NCBI GenBank assembly: GCA_030065125.1
Contig: JASJDM010000027.1
Location: 1-64,000 of the forward strand
Origin: Lysobacterales bacterium
GTDB taxonomy: Bacteria; Pseudomonadota; Gammaproteobacteria; Xanthomonadales; SZUA-38
Length of the DNA stretch: 64,000 nt
Direction: 5' to 3'
Shown here in pieces: positions 58,078-64,000 of this stretch. The notes beneath the pieces are model-generated. The model saw nothing but the letters and a program-made list of their open reading frames with translations. It had not been told where the DNA came from and searched no databases. A program made the position numbers and the translations under genes. How positions within the stretch are numbered: the first letter of the stretch is position 1; each line of letters begins with the position of its first letter.

Positions 58078-59937
58078 CTACTCCTGTACCTCAACCCAAC
58101 CCACAATCCCATCCACCCGACTCTGGGTCAGCGGATGATAAGTTGGCCGGGCTTCAGCGTAGACCCGCCGGGCCATCTCCTGGCCCCAGTCGCTGTCCAT
58201 CAGCGCCGCGTAAACAGGCACGATCAGCTTGTTGCGCCCGATGGTTCGCAGGTATTGCTCGATGCGCTCATTGGCCGGAGCGTAGCCATTGGCAATGGCC
58301 TTGAGCAGCCAGCTGTGGGCGATTTCGTTGTTGCGGGTGGCGGTCAGCTGGTAGGCCTGGTCCAGTTCCGCCATCTGCTCCGCGCTCATGCCGCGGAGGT
58401 TGTTGACGAAGTAGAGCCACTCGTGGACGGTCCAGTCCCTGGTGTCCAGTCCGGCGGCGGCAATTTCGCCCTGCATCCAGCGGGTGCGCTGTCGGTCCAC
58501 AGCGGCAAAAGCGTTAGACTGCGGGACCACCACCGTGGGCGGCAGGCCGGGCTGGTGGATCCAGGCATCCAGGTCGGCCAATGAGACGACGCCGGGGTTG
58601 GGATTCAGCAGGTGGGCCTGGACGTCGGCCAGGAATTCGGCGGTTCCCAGGCTCTTGAAGCCGAACCGATCGAAATAACCCCGCAGGTAGGCGTCGAAGG
58701 TCTCGCGGCCAAACGCGTTCTCCAGGTAGACCAGCAGTAGCCGGCCTTTTTCGTAAGGCACGTTGGAGAACGCATCGTCCGGATCCCGGCCGGCCAGGTC
58801 CAGCTTTAGATGCTGATCGGCTTCGTCCAGCTCCGCCAGTTCCGCCACAAGATTTTCGTATCCCAGCACATCCTCCATAGCGCGGCGCTGTTCGCCGAAT
58901 ACCACCTCCATGATGCGGGCTTCCAGGTAGACCGTGAATCCCTCGTTGAGCCAAAGGTCGTCCCAGGTGGCGTTGGTCACCAGGTTGCCGGACCAGGAGT
59001 GGGCCAGCTCATGGGCAATCAGGGCCACCAGGCTGCGGTCGCCGGCAAGAACCGTGGGCGTGATGAACGACAGGCGCGGGTTTTCCATGCCTCCGAACGG
59101 AAAGCTGGGCGGCAGGATCAACAGGTCGTAACGGCCCCAGAGGTACGGCCCGAAAAGCTCCTCGCTGACCCGCATCATGGCCTCGGTGTCGGAAAACTCC
59201 CAGACGGCGGATTCCAGCACGGGCGCCTCGGCGTAAACCCCGGTGCGGTCGCTCATGGCCCGGAATTCCAGGTCACCCACGGCAATGGCCAGCAGGTAGC
59301 TGGGAATGGCCTGTGGCATTTGAAACTGGTAAGTGCCCGTTTTTTCCGCCTCGGGGTCGTTGTGTGCGCTCATCACAGCGCGCAGCTCAGCCGGCGTACG
59401 GATCAGCGCGTCATAGGTGAAACGCACCTGGGGGGTGTCCTGCAGGGGTACCCAGGAGCGGGCATGAATGGCCTGGGACTGGGAGAACAGGAAGGGGTGG
59501 TTGCCGCCTGCGGTCTGCACAGGATCCAGCCACTGCAGGCCGGTGGCCTCGGGAGAACTGCGGTACGCCACGGTCACGCTGTCCACCGACCCAGGTGTCT
59601 GGATCACCAGTGGCTGTCCCAGGGCGCCCCTGGCATCACCGAGGGACCATTCCAGGGCAGTGTCGCCGCTGTTGACGCCGCTGATCACCAGCTCCCGGGT
59701 GTCCAGGGTCAGTTGCGGTGCGTGGCCCTCCAGGGTCAGGGTGACTTCGCCCTCGAGCACCCGACGCTCGAAATCCACCGTCAGGTCCAGGCTCACATGC
59801 CGGGTTCGGGCCTCTTCGGGCCGGGAAAAAGAGTGGGGATCAGCCCGCCCGGAATGGGTCGGGTGCCCGGACGGCGGGCTCGGATCGTTGCCGCAGGCCG
59901 CCAGCAGGGCCGCCAGAACAAGAGTGATCAGTCTCAC
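58078..59937 (-). CDS. M1-family metallopeptidase lipoprotein
   Basis: A 619-residue zinc aminopeptidase with lipobox LLAAC (Cys15) and so periplasmic or outer-membrane anchored. An N-terminal beta domain is followed by the substrate motif FGGMEN and the zinc motif HELAHSWSGNLVTNATWDDL then WLNEGFTVYLE (HExxH plus the distal Glu). The C-terminal helical domain resembles leukotriene A4 hydrolase/ColAP rather than PepN. GTG at 59937 overlaps the upstream stop (GTGA); frames beyond it lie in the membrane-protein gene. It would trim N-termini of periplasmic peptides. Confidence 0.92.
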   Translation of the reverse strand: MRLITLVLAALLAACGNDPSPPSGHPTHSGRADPHSFSRPEEARTRHVSLDLTVDFERRVLEGEVTLTLEGHAPQLTLDTRELVISGVNSGDTALEWSLGDARGALGQPLVIQTPGSVDSVTVAYRSSPEATGLQWLDPVQTAGGNHPFLFSQSQAIHARSWVPLQDTPQVRFTYDALIRTPAELRAVMSAHNDPEAEKTGTYQFQMPQAIPSYLLAIAVGDLEFRAMSDRTGVYAEAPVLESAVWEFSDTEAMMRVSEELFGPYLWGRYDLLILPPSFPFGGMENPRLSFITPTVLAGDRSLVALIAHELAHSWSGNLVTNATWDDLWLNEGFTVYLEARIMEVVFGEQRRAMEDVLGYENLVAELAELDEADQHLKLDLAGRDPDDAFSNVPYEKGRLLLVYLENAFGRETFDAYLRGYFDRFGFKSLGTAEFLADVQAHLLNPNPGVVSLADLDAWIHQPGLPPTVVVPQSNAFAAVDRQRTRWMQGEIAAAGLDTRDWTVHEWLYFVNNLRGMSAEQMAELDQAYQLTATRNNEIAHSWLLKAIANGYAPANERIEQYLRTIGRNKLIVPVYAALMDSDWGQEMARRVYAEARPTYHPLTQSRVDGIVGWVEVQE

Positions 59938-60425
59938 GATGATTCCTCCGACAGACGGTGGTTGGGCCAGTGTCTCACCACTTCCCGCCAGCTCACCAGC
60001 AGCCCCCACAACAGCCCCACCACGACGCCGGCATCCAGCACTCCCCGCCATGGCTGGGGGATGTAGCGGAAGGTGATGACAAAACCAATGATCATCAAGG
60101 TCAGCGCGTAGGTGGTGATGATGACCCGGCGGGGCGCGCTGAAAAACCCCATGGCGTAAAACGGTGCCAGCAGGCATTCCACCAGCGTACCCTGCCGGTG
60201 CACGTGGGCCACCCGCAGCGCAAAGCGCGGAGAAAACTTAAGCTGGAAGCCTCGGTATCCTTCGGAATAGGCCATGAAAGCCACGTTGGCGATCAGCAGC
60301 GCCCAGTGCATCCAGTTCAGGCTGTCAGCCAGCCCCTCCAGGGCCATTTCACCCAGCCGGTGAATGGCGACGATCAGCAGCAGGCTGAACCCAATGACAG
60401 CCCAGAAGGCTCCCAGTAAGCGCAT
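59934..60425 (-). CDS. integral membrane protein upstream of the M1 peptidase
   Basis: A 163-residue protein with four TM helices (about 5-22, 40-57, 82-118 and 128-145) and the segment FMAYSEGYRGFQLKFSPRFA in the first loop. I do not recognise a characterised family. Its stop overlaps the GTG start of the M1 peptidase gene, so the two form an operon. A metal-binding or catalytic motif is not evident. Confidence 0.82.
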   Translation of the reverse strand: MRLLGAFWAVIGFSLLLIVAIHRLGEMALEGLADSLNWMHWALLIANVAFMAYSEGYRGFQLKFSPRFALRVAHVHRQGTLVECLLAPFYAMGFFSAPRRVIITTYALTLMIIGFVITFRYIPQPWRGVLDAGVVVGLLWGLLVSWREVVRHWPNHRLSEESS

Positions 60426-60538
60426 TGTTCTCCAAGGGTGGTTAAGGCGGCGCGCTATGGTCGCACAAATCGGCTCCGTAGTGGGACCCGATTTGATGGC
60501 CTTTTTTTGCCTCGGCGGCCGTTGGTCATGCCGCCGGT

Positions 60539-62062
60539 CTATTCAAATCCGTCTTCGAAGACATCTTCCCCGCGCTGGGACTCGTGGGCGCCTCGGTCCA
60601 CGACGGGGGCGCTGCCGCCCCCACCATCCGGGGCGCTGGGATCATCGCGAAAACGGGACTGGCCGTAGACGTCCAGGGGCGTTGGCTCGGACCGATCGCC
60701 GTCGCTGTCCAGGTCGGCCAGGTCCGGCGGCACCTGGGCGTTGTCACCGCTGTCGATGGCCGGCGAGCCCCCGATGGGGTCCAGTTCGTCGTCGATATTG
60801 CCCGGCGTGTTGTCTTCGCCGTCCAGGTCGAAGTACAGCGGATCCTGGTCCAGGTTTTCGTCCCCGGCGAAGCCGCCTTCGATGATGCTGTAGCTGATTA
60901 CCGGTGAGGCGCCGCTGCCGTAGTCCCCAATAGCCGGCAGGGTGTTGTCCCAGACGACGGTGTTGTGCACCGTTGCCGTGGAGCTGTCCAGCTTGGCGAT
61001 GGTGGCCTGGGATGCCACCGTATTGAGATTATTGGCAAAGGTGCCGTTGACGATCAGCGGGTTGCCGGGCGGAGCCGGGACGGAATTGAGGGCCGCAACG
61101 CCGGCGCCGTTGACGCCCGAGATGTTTCCGGTGAACTCGCAGTTCACTATCGTGGGACTCGATGCCTGGGCCGCCACCGCGCCGCCGTGCAGGCGGGCGA
61201 AGTTGTTGGTGAACACCACGTTGGTGATGGTGGGCCCGTCCGAGGGTGAGGTGCCTCGATTGTCCGAGAACAGCCCGCCACCCTGCTCCAGGGCACCGCC
61301 AATGCCATCGGCATAGCCATTCGCGACTACCACCGCGCTGAGGATGGCGCTGGCGTTGGCATTTAAGGCTGTCACCACGTGATAACTGTTATCGCCGTTG
61401 CCCGGTGCACCGATTTCGCCGGAGAGAATGGTTGGATCCTCGGTCCAGTCCCGTGGCCAGCGCAGGATCTCGTCGCCGGCGAAACCGCCGTGAATGGCCA
61501 CGCCGTTTTTCATGGGAAGCGTTGCGTTCCGATCCGTTTCGGTGGTGGGCCGGTAGGTTCCGCCCGCGACCCAGATTTCGCTGTCAGCGAGCGCCGCGGC
61601 CAGAGCATCACGCAGGTAGTTGTAGGCGTTGTCCCAGCAGGTGCCGTCATCCATTCCCGCGGCGTCGGCATCGACGTAGATAATATTGCCCAGGGCAATA
61701 TCGATGCCCTCCAGGTTAGCGTCGACAAAATCCACGGCGTCCGCCTGGCAGTCACCGTCGGCGTCGTACCAGCCCAGGGGCTCACCGGGATCCGGCGGAC
61801 CGCCTGAGCCGTTGAAGTCGACAAACGCCGAGATGAAGTAGCTGTCCGGGGGCAGACCGCCCAGGTCGTAATCACCGGCCGGACCGATCAGCGTGGTGTT
61901 GTCCACAGGGGGTTGCCCCTGTACCAGGTGGGCCGCCACGTCGATGACGGGTGTCCCGGCATTGTTGGAGTAGTACACCACCCGGCCCAGGATTGAGCCG
62001 GTGCCTTCACCCGCCAGCAGCGCCGTTGGTAACAGCAACAACAAGGCTAACAGTTTGTTCAT
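60539..62062 (-). CDS. secreted right-handed beta-helix protein with DGFE tail
   Basis: A 507-residue exported protein: signal peptide (LLALLLLLPTALLAGEG), an N-terminal carboxypeptidase-regulatory-like/SdrD-like beta domain (GSILGRVVYYSNNAGTPVID, then YDLGGLPPDSYFISAFVDFN), then a parallel beta-helix of the choice-of-anchor Q type (YVDADAAGMDDGTCWDNAYN, GVAIHGGFAGDE, VVFTNNFARLHGGAVAAQAS). A calcium-type Asp-rich part precedes the end, EDVFEDGFE. The start overlaps the end of the next gene by 4 bp (ATGA). Probably a surface or released structural protein. Confidence 0.87.
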   Translation of the reverse strand: MNKLLALLLLLPTALLAGEGTGSILGRVVYYSNNAGTPVIDVAAHLVQGQPPVDNTTLIGPAGDYDLGGLPPDSYFISAFVDFNGSGGPPDPGEPLGWYDADGDCQADAVDFVDANLEGIDIALGNIIYVDADAAGMDDGTCWDNAYNYLRDALAAALADSEIWVAGGTYRPTTETDRNATLPMKNGVAIHGGFAGDEILRWPRDWTEDPTILSGEIGAPGNGDNSYHVVTALNANASAILSAVVVANGYADGIGGALEQGGGLFSDNRGTSPSDGPTITNVVFTNNFARLHGGAVAAQASSPTIVNCEFTGNISGVNGAGVAALNSVPAPPGNPLIVNGTFANNLNTVASQATIAKLDSSTATVHNTVVWDNTLPAIGDYGSGASPVISYSIIEGGFAGDENLDQDPLYFDLDGEDNTPGNIDDELDPIGGSPAIDSGDNAQVPPDLADLDSDGDRSEPTPLDVYGQSRFRDDPSAPDGGGGSAPVVDRGAHESQRGEDVFEDGFE

Positions 62063-62349
62063 GGTTGAAGCTCCTCGAACCCGTCTTGAAACAGCAGGTC
62101 CGTTGCGTTTGCCCAGAAGCCTCCGGCCAGCACAAACTCACCACCTGCGGACTGCTGGGGATGAGCATCCGGCTGAGCGACGGTGCCGGTCAGCTCAAAC
62201 GAACCGCCTGACGAGGTGCCGCCCCCGGCGTCGATGGTCGCGCGGGTGATTTCAAAATCCCCGCCCGACGATTGGGCGAGAACGGCGAATGCAATGACGA
62301 GGGGAAGCGCAAGTACAGGGCGAGTCAAGTTGATGAGGCAATGAGGCAT
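62059..62349 (-). CDS. small secreted Gly-rich protein with FQDGFE tail
   Basis: A 96-residue protein with a signal peptide (PVLALPLVIAFAVLAQ). The mature part has two imperfect repeats (SGGDFEITRATIDAGGGTSS and SAGGEFVLAGGFW) of a type seen in various secreted proteins, and ends LLFQDGFEELQP. GGAGG precedes the ATG by eight bases. It leads the operon with the beta-helix protein (4-bp overlap), which ends in the same DGFE motif. Function unknown. Confidence 0.8.
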   Translation of the reverse strand: MPHCLINLTRPVLALPLVIAFAVLAQSSGGDFEITRATIDAGGGTSSGGSFELTGTVAQPDAHPQQSAGGEFVLAGGFWANATDLLFQDGFEELQP

Positions 62350-62485
62350 GGCCAGACCTCCAGATTTCCCGTAGTGAGGTCATGGGGACGGAGAGGGTCC
62401 ATGAAAATTCGGAGAATCCGCGATTTACAGGGGATTCAGCCGCAGCGCGGTGGGAGATTTCGTCGGGCTTTTTTCCTGGTCCAGC

Positions 62486-62520
62486 AAAAAAAAGACCGGG
62501 GTCACCCAATGACCCCGGTC
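62486..62520 (-). terminator. rho-independent terminator of the bactofilin-like gene
   Basis: On the minus strand GACCGGGGTCA, a 5-base loop, TGACCCCGGTC and then eight T. It lies 44 bp after the stop at 62564. Confidence 0.93.
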
Positions 62521-62563
62521 CACAAGCCGGTCTGGCCGGCTCAACGCTCTCGATTCCTGTCTC

Positions 62564-63259
62564 TTACCGCATGCGGCGGGACTCTTTCATTTCGACCTTG
62601 TCGCCGTGGATCTCACCTACCTGGGCCGACTTGTCCAGGGTCAGCTTGACCGCCTTGTCAAAATGCAGGTCGCCGTGGACGATGGTGCCCGGGCCGATAG
62701 TCACGCGGGTGGCTTTCTTGTTGCCAAAACCCCAGCCCTTGGGCTTCTTCACGAACAGGTCACCCATGATTTCCGCACCCTGCAGCTCGATGGCGCCGTT
62801 GTAGGTGATGATGTCACCTTCCACCAGGGTGCCCTGCAGGTCGATGGTGCCGTTGACGGAGCTTACGTTGCCGCCCACCTGGCCGCCGTCGGGTACCCGG
62901 ATGGTGCCATTCACGGTTTCGATGGACTTCAGCACGATGACGCCTTCACCCAGGCTGATACCGCCGTTGACGGCTTCCACCGCTTCCACCTGGGCCTGGT
63001 CGGAGATCTTGATTCCGCCGTTGACGGACTCCACCCGGCCGGCCATGGTGCCTTCGCCAATACGGATGCCGCCGTTGACGGTATCCACGTCACCCACCCG
63101 GGCATTGCTGCCGATGGAGACGGACTTGTTGACTGAGCTGTAGTCGGAGTTGGGGGCGTCGATGCCATCATCGACAGTGACCCCGGCCACGGCGGACAAA
63201 GGCAGCAGCACGGCACCGGCCAGCACCGCCAGGACAGGTTTGAAGGATGCTTTGTACAT
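62564..63259 (-). CDS. exported bactofilin-like beta-helix protein
   Basis: A 231-residue protein with a signal peptide (VLAVLAGAVLLPLSAVAG). The mature part consists of short beta-strand repeats with VNGGI or VNGTI about every 20 residues (DTVNGGIRIGEG, ESVNGGIKISDQ, EAVNGGISLGEG, ETVNGTIRVPDG, SSVNGTIDLQGT), as in bactofilin-type or polymer-forming left/right-handed helices. The C-terminus carries Lys-rich segments (VKKPKGWGFGNKKA). AAGGGG precedes the ATG; a clear terminator follows. It is probably an envelope structural protein. Single gene. Confidence 0.8.
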   Translation of the reverse strand: MYKASFKPVLAVLAGAVLLPLSAVAGVTVDDGIDAPNSDYSSVNKSVSIGSNARVGDVDTVNGGIRIGEGTMAGRVESVNGGIKISDQAQVEAVEAVNGGISLGEGVIVLKSIETVNGTIRVPDGGQVGGNVSSVNGTIDLQGTLVEGDIITYNGAIELQGAEIMGDLFVKKPKGWGFGNKKATRVTIGPGTIVHGDLHFDKAVKLTLDKSAQVGEIHGDKVEMKESRRMR

Positions 63260-63335
63260 GGTTTACCCCTTTTTGATTCGGTTTGTGATCTGATAGTTGG
63301 ATGACCGAAGTTGCCGTTGGGTTTAAACCCTGAAT

Positions 63336-63959
63336 ATGAGCGCCACAGGATTCCTCAGTTTTGGTGCCGAAACCTTTCGCTGGCCCGGTGCTGAGCTGCA
63401 CTGGTGGCCCGCTGCCGTGGCGCCGGACCTGGCAGATCGCTGGATGGAGGCTCTGCAGTCCGACATCGGCTGGCAGGAGGAACGATTGACCCTGTTTGGC
63501 CGCCAGGTGCTGGCGCCCCGGCTGATTGCGTGGCACGGCGATCCCGACAGCCGCTACCGCTACTCCGGCGTAGTCCACCATCCCAGGCCCTGGACGCCGC
63601 TGCTGTCAGAGATCCGCGACGCAGTCCAGCAGCTGGCGTCTGAATCCTTCAACAGCGTCCTGCTGAATTTTTACCGTCACGGCCAGGACAGCATGGGGTG
63701 GCACGCCGACGATGAGCCGGAACTGGGCCCGGAACCCGTGATTGCCTCACTCAGCCTGGGGCAGGCCCGGCGCATGCGGTTTCGGCGACGGCGGGATCAC
63801 TCCGACACCCATGAGCTGGTGCTGAGCCACGGCTCCCTGCTGGTGATGTCTGGTCAGACCCAGGCCAACTGGCACCACGCCATACCCAAGACCCGCCGGG
63901 CGCCGGGGCCACGAATAAACCTGACCTTCCGCCACATCACCACAAGCGGTCCAGGCTGA
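63336..63959 (+). CDS. AlkB-like alpha-ketoglutarate-dependent dioxygenase
   Basis: A 207-residue Fe(II)/2-oxoglutarate dioxygenase that removes methyl groups from damaged nucleic-acid bases. Iron ligands are visible in GWHADDEPE (HxD) and in NWHHAIPKT (distal His), and the 2-oxoglutarate Arg in RINLTFR; SLGQARRMRFRRR is the nucleotide-recognition lid region. The layout matches the ALKBH2/3-like bacterial group (alkylated DNA repair) rather than E. coli AlkB, which has a different lid. ATG at 63336; divergent from the bactofilin-like gene. Confidence 0.92.
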   Translation: MSATGFLSFGAETFRWPGAELHWWPAAVAPDLADRWMEALQSDIGWQEERLTLFGRQVLAPRLIAWHGDPDSRYRYSGVVHHPRPWTPLLSEIRDAVQQLASESFNSVLLNFYRHGQDSMGWHADDEPELGPEPVIASLSLGQARRMRFRRRRDHSDTHELVLSHGSLLVMSGQTQANWHHAIPKTRRAPGPRINLTFRHITTSGPG

Positions 63960-63993
63960 TAAAATAGCGGTTGACTGATCAAGAGAGTACGAC

Positions 63994-64000
63994 ATGCCTA
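63994..64000 (+). CDS. possible start of the next gene (truncated)
   Basis: ATG at 63994 follows an AAGAGAG ribosome-site-like sequence seven bases upstream and the end of the AlkB gene by 34 bp. Only two codons are inside the window, so the product cannot be named. Confidence 0.35.

Noticed and set aside
57651-58112. 153-codon minus-strand frame
   Set aside because: Its repeats of 34 residues simply mirror the 102-bp tandem DNA repeat; no start signal.
1-64000. tRNA, rRNA, riboswitch, prophage or integrase genes
   Set aside because: All gaps were read for cloverleaf ends, rRNA-like segments and known leader motifs, and all frames for integrase or phage motifs; none was convincing.

Overview
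The window is high-GC bacterial chromosome (only the 9.6-11.4 kb stretch is visibly more AT-rich), densely packed with genes that start with ATG, GTG or TTG and often overlap by 1-4 bases. Signal peptides, lipoprotein signals, RND and MacB-type exporters, a TonB-domain protein and a pilin-like domain point to a Gram-negative. RimO, RsmC, IPTL-CTERM-like and DGFE-type C-termini and the many secreted peptidases suggest a gammaproteobacterium of the Xanthomonadales/Wenzhouxiangella kind; that placement is inference. No rRNA, tRNA, CRISPR, phage or conjugation gene was seen.

Layout. 1-9.6 kb: a truncated secreted protein, a TetR repressor divergent from an RND efflux pair, a serine hydrolase and an SLC13-type permease. 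9.6-11.4 kb: an AT-richer island bounded by a 17-bp direct repeat, with one orphan gene. 11.4-17.6 kb: MsrA, an S9 peptidase, an alpha/beta hydrolase, a DNRLRE-type surface protein, a histidine phosphatase and a heavy-metal permease with an HMA domain. 18-21.7 kb: a TetR gene with two matching operators and its membrane-protein target, then the three-gene AmmeMemoRadiSam locus. 21.9-26.4 kb: a minus-strand run rimO-rsmC-nfeD-stomatin. 26.5-30 kb: two secreted TldD-family proteins, one with and one without the metal motif. 31-36 kb: a MacB-like exporter (adaptor, ATPase, two different permeases) interrupted by a 303-bp MITE. 36-42 kb: two divergent beta-propeller/metallohydrolase fusions. 42.3-49.6 kb: a degenerate HD-GYP protein, an M14 carboxypeptidase, a HEAT-like protein, an ECF sigma operon and a BtuF-like protein. 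49.7-64 kb: dienelactone hydrolase, PQQ-type sugar dehydrogenase, glycine-zipper lipoprotein, a lipoprotein-pilin fusion, a small XRE/membrane operon, TonB and TPR proteins, an M1 peptidase lipoprotein, a beta-helix protein, a bactofilin-like protein and AlkB.

The most unusual feature is the intergenic DNA. At least six repeat families occupy the gaps: (a) three near-identical 60-61 bp palindromes, all between convergent genes, two of which encode the last residues and stop of a neighbouring gene; (b) three arrays of 23-24 bp units made of a constant GGGGAACG and a variable but self-complementary hairpin; (c) two copies of a multi-hairpin element lying downstream of genes in the same orientation; (d) a 303-bp MITE whose first three bases are the stop codon of a permease gene; (e) a 170-bp element ending on the stop codon of the stomatin gene; (f) REP-like units, one pair enclosing a 2 x 102 bp tandem repeat. 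The recurring contact between repeat ends and stop codons suggests these elements enter or survive preferentially at gene 3' ends.
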